Below are positions 1 through 11,138 of a DNA stretch of 64,000 nucleotides, one piece after another (position 1 is the stretch's first letter; each line of letters begins with the position of its first letter). Below the pieces are notes generated by a model that had not been told where the DNA came from, did no database searches, and was given only the letters and a program-made list of their open reading frames with translations. The translations under genes and the position numbers were made by a program. The stretch spans positions 1 through 64,000 of the forward strand of contig JAAVTG010000591.1 of NCBI GenBank assembly GCA_011947345.1, written 5' to 3'. This DNA is from Phytophthora quininea. Lineage: Eukaryota; Oomycota; Peronosporomycetes; Peronosporales; Peronosporaceae.

Positions 1-1085
1 TTTCGCAGTTCTTGCTGAGCGCTGCAAAACATGAAATATTAGCTGTCGATGGAGACAAAATCTGCTGAAACGTGGCACCTTTTTGCGCTTTCGTTGGCGA
101 TCGTAAGCTGGTGCAGCTCTTCCTGCGCCATTCCTTGGTAGTTTTGCACGATCTTCACAGCTCAGTCAGCATCAATGCACGTCAACAAGATGTCGCGTGT
201 TTCTTACCGTCCGAACTTCCTTTAAAGTGTCTTGCTCGGCTCGACCAGACGCTTTTAACTCTTCGAGGAGCTTCCCTTCGTGCTGTGCCTCGAGACTAGA
301 TTGATCGAGTTTCTTCTCGTCCTTGGTGAGCTCATCTTGGTCCATCTAGGCAATAACGGCGCACAGAAATGGTAAGATTCAACGCAGCATCGCTCATCAT
401 GAAAGCTCGCACATCAAAACTCCATTGGGCAGAGCGACCGTCTTCCTGCTGCAACTGGAGTGTATCCCGAGCTAGCACGACACATTCAGGTATCAAATCA
501 ACAACCAGCACACATTACCCACCCTCCTACCTTCATTTAGCTTTTGCGTCTTCGTCTCAACCACTGCTGCATCCCTCAGCGCTTTGTCTTCAAGCTCCAG
601 CGCCCTCCGTTCCAGCGTCGAGTGCTTCTCAGCCAGAGCAGCCAGAACCTCTCGCAGCATATCGCACTTGTCCTTCGTCGCCTCTAGCTCGTTCGCTCCA
701 TGGTTCTCTGAATCCCCAGGGAGCTGCTTGCTTTCCAGAACCTCTTGGAGCGCCAGCAGCGTCTCCTTGTGCACGCGACTCCTTTCCCTGTTTAGAACGG
801 CATTTAGCTCTAGTGATGACTTTCAAAGCCGCTTGAGCACGTACTGGAGCTGGCCGTTGGTGATCAAAATGTGCTCGTGGCTCTCTCGCAGGTTATGCAG
901 CAGTGTCGTCTCTCTTTCAGGCGCTTGTCCAGCCGCTGCTTCTCCGTCTGCAGCGACGCCTCCTTCTTTTGGACGCTGCAAAACACCGCAAGCGTTGGGA
1001 CAAGGGATCTAAACAAGCTGCTAAGGGATACATACAGGCTGAGAGATAGCGGCACGAGTGCCGTCGACTGCGTCGTCGCCAGCAT
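1..1085 (-). pseudogene. Coiled-coil protein gene, 5' part, interrupted
   Basis: A multi-exon minus-strand gene enters from the left edge. The first exon starts with ATG at 1085 and ends at 1036; a 60-bp intron (976-1035, GTATGT...TTGCAG) joins it in frame to an exon coding for charged heptad-like sequence (VQKKEASLQTEKQRLDKRL). Reading then shifts frame near a GAGAGA run at about 915-922, and a TGA at about 824-826 interrupts the same frame before the next coiled-coil stretch (493-823). Further exons with GT..AG borders continue to the window edge and carry more Glu/Lys/Leu-rich helix. The composition suggests a long cytoplasmic or cytoskeletal coiled-coil protein, but no named family is recognised. 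With one frameshift and one stop it is either a pseudogene or carries sequence errors. Confidence 0.55.
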
Positions 1086-1206
1086 CTTTTAACCGCTTGT
1101 GCTGTTAGTGGAGAATGCGGAAGTGGGGGAGCAATGCGGATTTGCGCGCACAGGAGTGATGGTCCTTCAACTCGAAAAGATACGCAAGTGATAGTATTGA
1201 CACGTT

Positions 1207-2051
1207 TTAAACTCTGTTACTGACATCCGCAATGGGCGAGCACATTGCGCTGTACCCGCCCTGTTGGGAACTCTTGGTCTTGGATCTAACGTCGTCGTCC
1301 GCAGGGAGAGGTGAGATCGCCAATGACATGGACACTAGTTCGATTCCGGTCGGATTGGCCTGGAGAGCTTCCGGGTCCTCGTGCTCCAGCCTCAGCGGAT
1401 GGGTGTTGGGGTTGTACACGATATACAGCACCAAGTTGACGCAGCTCAACAGCAGGCACATCACATTGCCCCAAACAGGAACCAGCTCCCGATCATGGGG
1501 CAGTACACGATCCACACGACGTTGTTGAGCGCTCCTGCGGCCACCATAGGGATGGGGATGAACGCTGCTGACTTGTAGTGCAGCACCTTGAGCATCCGCT
1601 CGAACGGCGAGCTGAACATGCTGAGACCAGCCAGCACCCCCAAGATGCCGAGTGTCGTGTCGACACCGTCCTTGGACTGGTTAGTGAGCCCTGCGCTGCC
1701 CAGGATGGCGTAGATGGTGATGAGCGCCAGTATCGTAAAGCCGACCATGATCCGGAACAGCGCCTTCTTGCGGTCGCGCGCGAACCAGTAAAAGATGGCG
1801 ACGTACGTGCAGGCGATGACGTCGGAGGTCAGGAAGGTGGCGAACATAGGGAACCAGTTCTTGACAATGGCGCCGTCCAGCATCCAGACGTGTGCGTTGG
1901 CCACCATACAGACGAGCGGCAGCACGGACGCGATGCCCGTGTCCTTCTTCTGGTAGATGCAGTACATTGACGGCGTCATGCTGAACGTCACGGAGATGGA
2001 CGTGATGGAGGCCAGCACGCGGAAGAGCGTCTCGACGACGACGTTAACCAT
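1207..2051 (-). CDS. SWEET sugar transporter 1 (one frameshift)
   Basis: SWEET (MtN3/saliva) proteins are seven-helix uniporters that move sugars across plasma or internal membranes, built from two three-helix bundles joined by a linker helix. The frame opens at ATG 2051 (MVNVVVETLFRVLASI) with the first bundle containing TPSMYCIYQKKDTG, and the second bundle contains SPFERMLKVLHYKSAAFIPI and NNVVWIVYCP. After the Trp-Phe-Leu-Phe of helix 7 (about residue 192) the frame breaks in the CCCCAAA run at 1469-1475. One missing base would connect it to a 90-residue tail that includes VLYIVYNPNTHPL and ends YSAMCSPI. There is no intron at the position used by SWEETs 5-8. It is followed on the same strand by two close paralogues. 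A single-base loss in an otherwise intact gene could be an assembly error. Confidence 0.85.
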
Positions 2052-2462
2052 GTTTTTGCTTGGCTTTGGAGACCCTGAAGACCTTGGAGACTTACGATAG
2101 CGTCGTGGTGGTCGGTATCGACCGGGAAGGCATCGAACAGGACGCCGGGCACTTCACGACTTGCGCACAACGCCTCAAATCGAGAAGTGGAGCTGCTGCA
2201 CCACCCCCTGAGACAGTTCGGACAATCACGGCGCTGTGAGCATTAGTTGTGTGTTTGAAGCAGCATCGACTGGTTGGCATCGACGCGCTCGGGTGTGTGC
2301 AAGCCTCGCTGCCGGCACTTCGCGACTGACGAAGGCAACAGAACAGTCCGGAGGACGTTGTCATTGCCAGCCACATTCTTCCTCCGAGGCTGCCATGCCA
2401 GTGCCAATTTGCCCTCGTTATGAGTGGACTACTGGCTTTGGTTTCTAGTCTAATCGTGTTGA

Positions 2463-2847
2463 TACGATGTTCATCTGGATGTCCTGCCAATCTTGCGCAC
2501 GACTGTGGAGCTGTTCGGACTCGATGCCATGCACGGAAGCAAGCTCGATCCGACCGCAGCCCAAGCACAGCGGCAGCTACGAGCTGATGCGCTTTACACG
2601 AGCAGCTGCAAGGGCAATGGCGAAGTGTGCCACAGTTGAAGTGGACTTCAACTTGGCTTACCTTGAATCTGCTCCGGCTGAAGCGCGAAGTATGACCGAC
2701 AAGTTCATTGAGCTGTTAAACGCGCCCAGATCGGGGTACGAGGCGACCACCGAACGCGAGCTAAAACAGCTCAGCGTCCTGAACATGCATGGGGTGTGTC
2801 GGCGAGTGCAGCGATACTCTGACGACACTGCAAATACGTTGCTTTAG
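2463..2847 (+). other. Possible coding remnant between SWEET 1 and 2
   Basis: The plus strand between two SWEET genes holds two adjoining stretches with protein-like composition. The first is in the frame of GAT at 2466 and reads LDVLPILRTTVELFGLDAMH; the second, one frame over, reads FNLAYLESAPAEARSMTDKF and runs to TAG at 2847. They do not join without a frame change, no start codon is clear for the first part, and no family is recognised. It may be a degraded exon. The rest of 2052-2878 shows nothing else. Confidence 0.25.
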
Positions 2848-2878
2848 TAAAACTGAATTGTCTACGGATGGAGCGGTT

Positions 2879-3685
2879 CTAGCGGTGACCGCATGACCTG
2901 GAACATTGACTTTGCGGAACCACCTTGCTGCTCGACTGCAAACTCGGCCTGTCGATCGCCACCGAGATCTGTCCGTCGTCCTCGCGCTCCTTCGCCAGCA
3001 AGTCTTCCAACGTGGCTCCGTAGCCCAGCGGGTGCTTGCTCGGGTGGTAGATCATGTATACGGTCAACTGGGCCACGCCCAACGTGGCGCAGCAAACATT
3101 GGTCACAAACAGGAACCAGAGCCCCGACATGGGCGTGTACGTGATCCACATGGCGTTGTTGCAGGTGCCGGCGATGACCATGTGAATCGGGATGAACACG
3201 CCGGTCTTGTACTTGATGACCTCGCGGATCTTGAGGAACGGCGAGCTGTAGAGCACCAGCGTCACGCAGACAGCCAGGTACCCCATGATATTGTTCACCT
3301 GGTTGGTGCTCAAGTTGGAAAACACGCCGAGACCGCCGAGCACAGCGTAGAGACTGATGATGCCCAGCACCATCGCGTAGACAGCGATGACTCTCCACGC
3401 CTGCTTGCGGTCCGACGTATACCGTAGGAACACGAACATGTAGATGATGGCGATGAAGTCGCCTGACACGAACGTAGAGAAGACTGGGAACCAATTCCTT
3501 GTCAGCAGACCTTGCAAGGACCACACGTGGCAGTTGGCAAAGACCGACACGAGCGAGACGATGTTGGTGTTGCCGATGGACTTGGTCTTGTGGATCTTGT
3601 AGACGGCCGGCGTCGGGCTCAGGATCATCATGAGCGACGTGCAGGCCGCGATGATTCGGAACGCAGATTCCACGGAGCTGGTCAT
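2879..3685 (-). CDS. SWEET sugar transporter 2
   Basis: An intact 268-residue SWEET transporter, the usual length for the family. The open frame extends upstream to 3955, but ATG 3685 is chosen because family homology begins immediately after it (MTSSVESAFRIIAACTSLMM) and the upstream 90 residues show no SWEET-like sequence. The first bundle carries SPTPAVYKIHKTKSIG and the second SSPFLKIREVIKYKTGVFIP followed by NNAMWITYTPMSG, matching the paralogue on either side. It has no intron. The C-terminal tail (GQISVAIDRPS...) lacks the VSPK/YKxMxSP motif of several neighbours. Expected role: facilitated sugar uptake or efflux across a membrane; which sugar cannot be told from sequence. Confidence 0.92.
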   Translation of the reverse strand: MTSSVESAFRIIAACTSLMMILSPTPAVYKIHKTKSIGNTNIVSLVSVFANCHVWSLQGLLTRNWFPVFSTFVSGDFIAIIYMFVFLRYTSDRKQAWRVIAVYAMVLGIISLYAVLGGLGVFSNLSTNQVNNIMGYLAVCVTLVLYSSPFLKIREVIKYKTGVFIPIHMVIAGTCNNAMWITYTPMSGLWFLFVTNVCCATLGVAQLTVYMIYHPSKHPLGYGATLEDLLAKEREDDGQISVAIDRPSLQSSSKVVPQSQCSRSCGHR

Positions 3686-4195
3686 GGCAGACTTGTTTTT
3701 CGGTAGGGACTTGTGTTGCCTCTTCTCCAGTCTATCGAATGTAAATGCCGAGGAAGTGAAGGCGCAGAGGCCGTCAACATTCGACAGCGTCATGGCAAAC
3801 AAAGGCTTCAGAGGAGCAGAGAGGAACGTGGAGATGGTGAGATCGCCGAAACGAGTCTGTGGTTGAATCTGGTCCAGTGCTTGGTCTAGCGCTTGCTCGA
3901 GACGAAGTAACCGGCAGAGCTTCGCATCAATATTGCGCATACAGTTCGACCACAAGAATTGTCAGAGCAACACTGCAAGTCGTCGAAACGATAAATGCGA
4001 AGCAACAACCCTCTTGTGGCCGCCAACGGACGGAATAGGTTTCGCGTCGTATCACACGTGCTTGGATGCCGGCACTACAGCTACGAAAGCACGAGGACAA
4101 AGCGTTTGCATGCATTGGAAACGAGTTTTGATAAGTTAAAGCGCGACTTCGAAGGCCACGGGTACTACTACTCTAGGGAAATGCTACATGGTTTT

Positions 4196-5109
4196 CTACT
4201 CGCGCGGGGCGCGGATAATCTGCACGCCGTTGCCGAAGCCACGCTCAAAGGACCCGCTCCGACTCAAGGAACCGTCACGACTAAGCGCTGGAGAGCTGAG
4301 CCGGAACGAGCTTTCGCGACTCAGAGGCAGCAGCGGCGACGGCATCGCGTGGAAGCACGGGCTCGACGACTCGACCTTGCCCATGATTTCAGCCTTGGGG
4401 GACACCACGATGGTGATTGGGAGGTCGTCTGTCGGCAGCTCCACGGTCGGCTGAACGGCCTTGCTTGGTCGGTACATGACATACAGCACCAGAAGCACGA
4501 TGCCCAGCACGACGCAGATGGCGTTCGGGATGAACATGAACCAGTTGCTGTCCAACGGTGTGTAGATGACCCAAAGCGCGTTGTTGGTGGCGCCGCAGAT
4601 GACCATCGGCAGCTGGATCGGGGCGGCGTTCTTGTTGCGAAGCACGAACACTGCCTTCTCGAACGGAGCACCGTACAGAATGATAGCTGCCACGATGCTG
4701 ATGTACCCGAGCACATGGCTGATACTCGTGTAGTCTTGCCCCGTGGCACCGCTCGCAGCGATGATGGCGTACAGTGTGATCAGCGCCAGCACCGCCACGG
4801 CACCGCCAAAATTTGCCGGACGTATTTGCGATCGGTAGCAAACTTGTAGTATACGGCGATGTAGGTAAGCGCCGCAAAGTCGCCGAAGCCGAAGGAGACC
4901 ATGACGGGGAAGATGTTGCCGCAGAAGTAGCCGTAGAGCATCCACATGTGCGAGTTGCCGAGCAACGATACGAACGGCACGACGGAGATGTGGCCGACCG
5001 ACTTGGCCTTGTAGATCTTGTAGATGGAGAAGGACGGACTCAAGGAGACCGTGAACGACGACAGCGCCGTCATGATTCGCAGCGCGAGGAGGATGTTAGC
5101 GTCGACCAT
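4196..5109 (-). CDS. SWEET sugar transporter 3 (one frameshift)
   Basis: This SWEET starts at ATG 5109 (MVDANILLALRIMTALSSFT) with first-bundle sequence SPSFSIYKIYKAKSVGHISV. The frame breaks in the AAAA run at 4808-4811 (TTTT on the coding strand); one missing base would restore a continuous reading into FGGAVAVLALITLYAIIAAS and the second bundle (APFEKAVFVLRNKNAAPIQL, NNALWVIYTPLDS). The C-terminal tail is long (about 90 residues), begins with the shared ITIVVSPK motif, contains HAMPSP, and then runs into a Ser/Arg-rich segment (SRESSFRLSSPALSRDGSLS) that could be phosphorylated. It is intronless like its two minus-strand neighbours. Sugar transport is inferred from family; the frameshift resembles that in SWEET 1. 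Confidence 0.85.
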
Positions 5110-6418
5110 TGTGTAAGAGTGTGTATGTGTGTGGGGAGTCTTGGACGCTTGGATCTAGCACAGACGGGTGTGCATGAGATGCACCTCAGCTCTGTGCGCT
5201 GGAGAACGCAAATTGCAGAGTGAGCAGCGAGCAGCAGCTCGAAAACGAGACCCAAGTGCGAGATTTTCGGCGGTCTCCACAGAGGGACTGTCTGTCCGCC
5301 TACACTGCCCCGTACTTGAGGGCTTTCTTCTTCGCCAGCGATAACCTGCAAAAGCAAGCAATTCGACCGGGCAATGGGCATGTCACATTTTCTGAAGTTT
5401 TGACAGCTCGGATCCACCCGACATATTTCCTCAAATCGGTGCAAACAAGCTCGTTGTGATCGCCAGGCGATAATCCATTGGCGCTGGAGGGCGGACAATA
5501 GATTTGTCCGTGACAATGCGCGAGTCACGCGCTGCTTGGACTGCACTCGGAGCTGCCGGTCTGCCAATCGCAGGGCAGCAGGTGCCGAGCGTGGGGTGCC
5601 GCGGGGCACGACGGGCGAGGGCGGAAGACAGAAACGGCGCTGGATGGCCCGCAGCGCCGACTTGGCGACCGACATGCCCTGCTAGAGCCACCAGAACTCC
5701 CCACACGTCCAGTCGACTGCAGAGTTGGTGGATGCAGATAAGATTCTTGCCCCTTCGCTTCGTTGTGAGCACTCGCGAGCACACGTCTTCTGGACGGACT
5801 ACGATATAAGCTCCATGTATATGGGGAGAGGTTCAGCAGAGAAATATTCCGAGCGCATTGTCTTGGCTCGGGGCCCAGGAATATTTCACTACACGAAGCC
5901 GAGTCCAGAAGTGACCGAGCTTCTTTCTGCGCCGAGAAAGTAGCGTCCGACTCGCAATAAAGTGGCAAGGCGTTGCCACTTGGGTCTCCATAACATCATG
6001 ACCCAAATAGCGATACGCTTTTCGAAGTGCAATGCAAAACAGCGACGTCACGTGCGAGCAGCAGAAGCACAAATGCACCGCCCTGGGCCTCGTTGAAAGC
6101 AATACCTGGTGGCGATCAGTGTGATCCTGAAAGGTCGTGGAGTAGCTATCGCCTTTTCTGCGCACATTCGTGTTGTGCACCCAAACTGAAGCAATTGAAC
6201 TGCCTCCAAAGTGTCCTTCAAAAACAACAAGTTCGACTCAACATGAGCACGCTCCAAACAAGTACATGGCATGTCCTTTTTCTCGCTTTTCAAACGCCCA
6301 AGCAGACGTATTCGCAGACTACGAGTCGTAGTCCTCGGTTACTTCGACACCTGTCGTACAATCCATCCGATTCCCACCCGCCTTCTCCAGTGTCTCCCAA
6401 ACTTACAGTGACTTCATC
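5110..6418. other. Intergenic region, no gene seen
   Basis: About 1.3 kb between SWEET 3 and the THEM6-like gene. Open frames here are short, overlap on both strands and show no family resemblance. The right part is the 3' flank of the THEM6-like gene and the left part must hold the SWEET 3 promoter, but no clear core promoter element was identified. Confidence 0.6.
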
Positions 6419-7064
6419 TCATCTTTTCACCTCGAAAGGGAGATTCATCGAGCGCATCGACAGCACTCTAGGCTTGGCACTCTCTGCAAACAGCTCTGCG
6501 TTTGCTTCCGCCGTCTTCTTCATATCCACCTCGGTCGCGGCGTCCCATTGCAGGAACTTCTTGATCACCTCGGGCATCTCGTGTTGATGAGGGAGACCGT
6601 CCACCCCCATCTCCTGGTACAGTCGCCTGGAATCCACCCTCTCTTTGCCGTGCCGCAACATGCAGCGTGAGAGTCCGCAAAGATCTCCCCGTCTCGGGAC
6701 ACTTGAACTGGGCCAGCAGGAACAGCCAGTCGTCGTCCCAGTACACATTGCGTGTGTGCACTTCGTAGCGCTGGAACAGCCTGATGTCCTTGAAGTGGCG
6801 GATCCCCTGCGACCCGAACACAAAGTACCAGTAGTTGCGGGCGCAGGCGTGCAGAATGCCCTGCACGCCGCAGCCGTACCAGATCGCCAGCTCCATGCTG
6901 CGGTAGTAGGCGTTTTCAGGCAGAGTGCCCGTCAAGTGGCAGTCCAACAGCGACGCGCGGGTTTTCCATACCCCAGGGTAGCGTAGCAGCGCCCCGGGCA
7001 CTTGGGGCGAGAGTCGGCGGCGGAGAATACCTGCCCCCATGTGCCACAAGATTCGAGGGATCAT
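6419..7064 (-). CDS. THEM6-like hotdog-fold thioesterase (frameshifted)
   Basis: Start ATG 7064 (MIPRILWHMGAGILRRRLSP). The pattern LDCHLTGTLPENAYYRSMEL, then IRHFKDIRLFQRYEVHTRNV and YWDDDWLFLLAQFKCPETG, matches the layout of THEM6/4HBT-like acyl-CoA thioesterases: a hotdog core with the 'rLFe.feVrTr..gWD' strand pair. The human THEM6 group begins with an N-terminal membrane helix; the first 30 residues here are compatible with that. The frame shifts near 6672-6692, after which LSRCMLRHGKERVDSRRLYQ and a Lys/Glu-rich tail continue to the TGA at 6419. Two small compensating errors or one deletion in CCCC would explain this. Substrate is unknown. It sits among sugar transporters with no evident functional link, and a LINE is inserted 241 bp upstream of its start. 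Confidence 0.7.
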
Positions 7065-7304
7065 GGTGGTGGGCTTGCGAAGCGATGTATGCGTATCGGA
7101 GACGGTTGGGGGCAGGAGATTTGCTGATCCGTGGTATTGTACCAGCGATCGGTACCAACGCAAGCGATGAGGACTGGGAAGAGTGGTGGGCTTTCCATCG
7201 CCGATGCAGTGTAAGACAATTTGAGAGTTGAATAACGATGCGTTTGGCGCTAGGAGTGTCGGGTGTACATTATGTGCGTTGGAAAGTATTCCACACTTCA
7301 ACGT

Positions 7305-8643
7305 GAGCGTTTGGAATCCAAGGAAGGAATTCAAGTTGATTAACCAGTCGGATAAACCGTTTTTCTAGCTACGATCGTGTACTACTTAGTCGTTCTGCTG
7401 CTTAGTTTCGTGGAATCCAAACGTGACTTGCTGGTAGTGTGTTTCGCGGCGCAGGTGGGTCAAAGCCTAACTTCTCCAGAACAGAGGTTACAATTTTGTC
7501 GTCAATCCCAAGCTCCGCTGAATGGTGATTGATGAACAGACAGTGTCATCGAAAAGAGGACATCACATTTTGGACGCTTAGTACTTCAGCTGTAGTTTCA
7601 CGGAATAGTATGTCGTTTCTCAATCTCCACGTAGCATGGAACGCGATCGCAGTGTGGACTCGCCACAGTAGCAGGACCACCTTTGGTTCTGCCTCCACTC
7701 CCTATTCAGGTCTCGTGGTTTAGGGAAAACTAGCAATCGACAATCCAACTCCGTCGCGAAAGCCTATGCCATGGGGGTCACAATGACGTCCACATTTGCG
7801 TCAGAGCTGGGCACGAGAAGAAACAGTGCTCTACTGTTTCTATCGCAGCACATGATCGTCTCACACACTGTTGAATCGTAGGATTTAACGACTTGAGGAA
7901 GAACAGCCTTGATCCGACAATGAGGTCTCCAAAGAACATTCTCAGCATCACATCGTGGACAACAGGAACAAGAAACTGGCGGAGGGCTAGTATCTGTTGT
8001 AATGTAGTATGGATCTGTTGTTGCGGACAGCCAAGCACTTTCATGGAGTGTGATTGCACGCATCTGTCAGGCCGCAACAGTTTGTCCCAGTCATGGGATT
8101 TTAGATTTGGGAAGAACCGAGATGTTTTTCCGACTGTCAGCCCAAATGTCGGCGGCATTGCACCTCGCGTTGCCACACTTATTCCACCTGTCTCTGGGTG
8201 TGGCAATACCCGTTCAAATACCTGGGTTAGCTGTCGATAAAGCTGGGTGATATCCGTCAGCGCAATCCTGGACCCCAGAATTGGACGTAGCTCGGTAGAC
8301 ACCCTCCTGAAAAACACCATGAGCGTTGGCCATCGATGGGAAGTATCTAGAAAGTCTGCTATACACCATTTGCCTTTGAAGCAAGCTCTTTACAGAGGCA
8401 CCGGAACTTGACAGGTCCTGTACCCAGTGGTGCGCGATGAGCATCTTGTCTGCGCCACACTTGGAAATTTGTCGATGCATTCCACCATATTGGGCTGAAT
8501 AACGAGTGTTGGAGCGTCTTCATTCTAGTGTATCGTAATGAGTACTTGCTTGGCCATTTTACGCGGCTCCAATCTTGCAGTAGTTTACGCCACCATAACG
8601 GGAGCATTGTTGCTTTCCATCCAGGAGCGTTTGGAATCCAAGG
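7305..8643 (-). mobile_element. 5'-truncated L1-type LINE insertion with 19-bp TSD
   Basis: A 1,301-bp LINE fragment (7324-8624) is bounded by a perfect 19-bp direct repeat GAGCGTTTGGAATCCAAGG at 7305-7323 and 8625-8643, the target-site duplication. On the minus strand it encodes the end of the LINE ORF2: a conserved block around MLPLWWRKLLQDWSRVKWPS, then the reverse-transcriptase zinc-binding region (VGSRLFFLKSLNPTIQQCVR, ETVEHCFFSCP) with Cys/His residues as in zf-RVT domains. Frames are interrupted by several indels. The 3' end on the element's own strand reads GTTAATCAACTTGAATTCCTT-like sequence with no poly(A). Copies with the same 3' end are at 15.06-15.65 kb and 58.19-58.96 kb. Confidence 0.85.
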
Positions 8644-9138
8644 CGTCCACATGAAGAAAAAGAGCATGGTCGTTGGAGGACAAAGCGAAGGAGCACTAGT
8701 CGCCTCTTCTATTGCAAATGGACGCCAACGACTCAACTTTGCACCAGAACAGACTTTCCTCCTCTTGTGGTCTGTTTGTTGCTGCTGTCTTTCTGAAGTT
8801 TGCCCTATTATACAGCAGTTATCGTTCCGACAACCGTGCAAACCACCACGCAGCAAAGAATCTCGTGGTCGTGGCGAGCAGGTCCCAGCAACACAAACAC
8901 CGTCTTTCACACCGTGGCGCTCACCTTCCTATCTTTTGGTTTGGACGGCCCAGCTGATTGGCCCGAACAATGCCTTCCCATCGCCGATGTTTGGAGGGCT
9001 TTTGCTTCTGCCGCTTCAAGACCAGTCACACGTTATTACTAGTATTTCCGAGCAGCGTCACGCACATTTGAATCGCTTTACAGCAATGTCATTTCGGAAT
9101 CCTCTGCGTCCCTCGCAACGTTCGTCTTTCGGATCGCC
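8644..9138. other. Upstream region of SWEET 4
   Basis: Half a kilobase between the LINE target duplication and the SWEET 4 start. Overlapping short frames are present but none resembles a known protein. The last 60 bp hold a candidate initiator (see 9089). Confidence 0.5.
9089..9097 (+). promoter_or_regulatory. Candidate initiator of SWEET 4
   Basis: TCATTTCGG lies 50 bp before the start codon and fits the oomycete initiator core TCAYTYY. Similar motifs stand 30-65 bp before SWEETs 5, 6 and 7. Confidence 0.35.
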
Positions 9139-9912
9139 ATGGGTGTGGCGACGACTCTCATCGCTGTGGCGACTGCCATCCTGGAGCTGCTGTTCAAGCT
9201 GAGTCCGATCCCGGACATCTACAAGGTGCATCGTAGCAAGAGCATCGGCGAGATGGCCGAGCTGCCTCTCATCGCCTTGGTCGTCAACTGCAATCTGTGG
9301 ACGTGGTACGGCCTCGCCAACGACGCCATGTTCCCGCTCTTCGTGACCCAAGCGATCGGCCAGGTCGGCGGAATGGTCTTCAACGTTTTCTACTTCCGCT
9401 GGAGCTCGGCCGACAAGCGCAAGCACCTGGTCAAATTGTACACTTGGGCCTTGATGATCTACGTTGTGGTCGACCTCTACTCCATTCTGGGCCTTGCGGG
9501 CGTCTTGGGCATGACGAAGGATCAGTTGGGTACGTCACTCGGATACGCGGGCGTTGCCTTCAGCATGGCAATGTTTTCGTCGCCACTTGCTACGTTGAAG
9601 CACGTGGTCGAGATGAAGTCGTCGGCCTCCGTCCCGATCAATATGAGCTACATGATGGCAGCGTCGACGGCGTTGTGGGTCGTTTCAGGCGTCGTGGACA
9701 GCGACTGGTTCGTTGCAGGAATCAACTTGGCTGGTGTACTGCTCGGTTGCGTGCAAATCGTTCTGTACTACAAGTACAAGCCAGGGAGATACGATGGCGC
9801 TGTGCTACCAATGGCTGGACAGGAATTGTCAGTTGCCATTGTGTCGCCAAAGAACGTCGGGAGTCCTGCGTACAAGGCCATGGCGTCTCCACTGGCAGCC
9901 ACCGCGGTATGA
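9139..9912 (+). CDS. SWEET sugar transporter 4
   Basis: An uninterrupted 257-residue SWEET. The N-terminal bundle contains SPIPDIYKVHRSKSIGEMAE and VVNCNLWTWYGL; the second bundle contains SSPLATLKHVVEMKSSASVP and ALWVVSGVVDSDWF. Helix 7 ends in QIVLYYKYKPGRY, followed by a 36-residue cytosolic tail with AIVSPKN and YKAMASP, the motif pair shared with several neighbours. No intron interrupts the Cys-Asn-Leu-Trp position where SWEETs 5-8 are split, so it groups by structure with SWEETs 1-3 although it lies on the opposite strand. The start is the first ATG of the frame and begins directly with helix 1. A sugar uniporter role is inferred from the family. Confidence 0.95.
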   Translation: MGVATTLIAVATAILELLFKLSPIPDIYKVHRSKSIGEMAELPLIALVVNCNLWTWYGLANDAMFPLFVTQAIGQVGGMVFNVFYFRWSSADKRKHLVKLYTWALMIYVVVDLYSILGLAGVLGMTKDQLGTSLGYAGVAFSMAMFSSPLATLKHVVEMKSSASVPINMSYMMAASTALWVVSGVVDSDWFVAGINLAGVLLGCVQIVLYYKYKPGRYDGAVLPMAGQELSVAIVSPKNVGSPAYKAMASPLAATAV

Positions 9913-10216
9913 TCACTGCCTTTATCACATCCACAGTAGAATTTCAATGACAACACAAACCGTTATCCATCGAGCTTCAAACCCCTTTGCGATCCTCAAG
10001 CACTTGAATAATGCGACTTGCGCTCAAAGATCCTGTCTATGCACTGGCATCTTTTTGTAAGCGCTGCGTTAGGATGAACGCCTGCTTGGGCAGCAGAGGC
10101 CAATCGTAAAACACTCCTCCAATCACCCTGATGGGGTTTCAAGCGCATCATTGGTCCTTTAGCGCTGAAATGCTATCTTGTTGCAGCTCGTGGAGTTGCC
10201 ACAGCACCGGCAGTTC

Positions 10217-10225
10217 TCATTTTCC
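10217..10225 (+). promoter_or_regulatory. Candidate initiator of SWEET 5
   Basis: TCATTTTCC, 61 bp upstream of the SWEET 5 start codon, fits the oomycete initiator core. Confidence 0.35.
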
Positions 10226-10277
10226 GTTGATCACACGTCAGCAGCCCTAGAAACCTTCGCCACACTAAAACTCGACC

Positions 10278-11138
10278 ATGGGTGGCTGGGAGACTGTATT
10301 AGACGTTGTGACGGCCCTCGGACAGGTCATGCTCAACCTCAGTCTCGCGCCGGACGTGTACAACATCCACAAGAACAAAAGCACCGGAGAGCTCTCTGCG
10401 CTGCCGCTCGTCTCGATGCTGGTCAACTGCCACAACTGGTAAGCCACGTCGTCAACCTCTTGGTCAGATTTTCATGTTTGCTCACTGCGCTTTCGTGTCA
10501 TGCCGAGCAGGATGCTCTACGGGATCTTGAGGAACAGCCTCTTCCCAGTCGCAGCCAGCCAGGGCTTCGGACAGCTCGTGTCCATCGTGTGCAACGTCGT
10601 CTACTTCCGCTGGAGCTCGTCCCAAGAGCGCAAGGGTCTGTTCAGGATGTACGCGTCGGCGCTCCCGATCTACGGCGCAGTCACGCTCTTCTTCGTGCTT
10701 AGCGAGGCGAACGTCACCAGCCAGACGCACCACGACGCGAGTGCCGTCCTCGGATACATCGGCGTCGTCATCAATGTGGTTTTGTTCGTGTCTCCACTCG
10801 CGCGGCTGAAGCACGTAATTGAGACCAAGTCCGCCGTCTCTATCCCAGTCAACCTGAGCCTCATGATGTTCGCGTCGTCAGTGCTCTGGGTGGCCACGGC
10901 GCTTCTTGACAACGACTACTTCATCTTCAGTCTGAACGCGGCCGGCGTAATCTTGGGCGGGATCCAAATGGTCTTGTACGGGTACTACCGACCGAAGCGC
11001 AGTGTAGAGGATTATCTGGACGTGGACAACGACGCGTGCAGTCGCATCCAGGACATGAAAGCTAGCCACACCAACTCTGCTGTGCTGAGCCCCGTGTACA
11101 AAACCATCTCGTCTCCGATCATCATCACTACAGCGTGA
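10278..11138 (+). CDS. SWEET sugar transporter 5 (two exons)
   Basis: Exon 1 is 10278-10438 (161 nt) and exon 2 is 10511-11138, separated by a 72-bp intron with GTAAGC donor and GAGCAG acceptor. Splicing occurs inside a Trp codon (TG|G) and gives NCHNW|MLYGILRNSLFP, in line with the unspliced paralogues. The product is 262 residues, with SLAPDVYNIHKNKSTGELSA in the first bundle and SPLARLKHVIETKSAVSIPV in the second. The tail ends VLSPVYKTISSPI, a variant of the shared C-terminal motif. Retaining the intron would bring an immediate in-frame stop (TAA). It is the first of three tandem plus-strand genes and starts 365 bp after SWEET 4. Confidence 0.93.

Noticed and set aside
3686..3955. 90-codon N-terminal extension of SWEET 2
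   Set aside because: It is open but not SWEET-like; paralogues all begin at the equivalent of ATG 3685.
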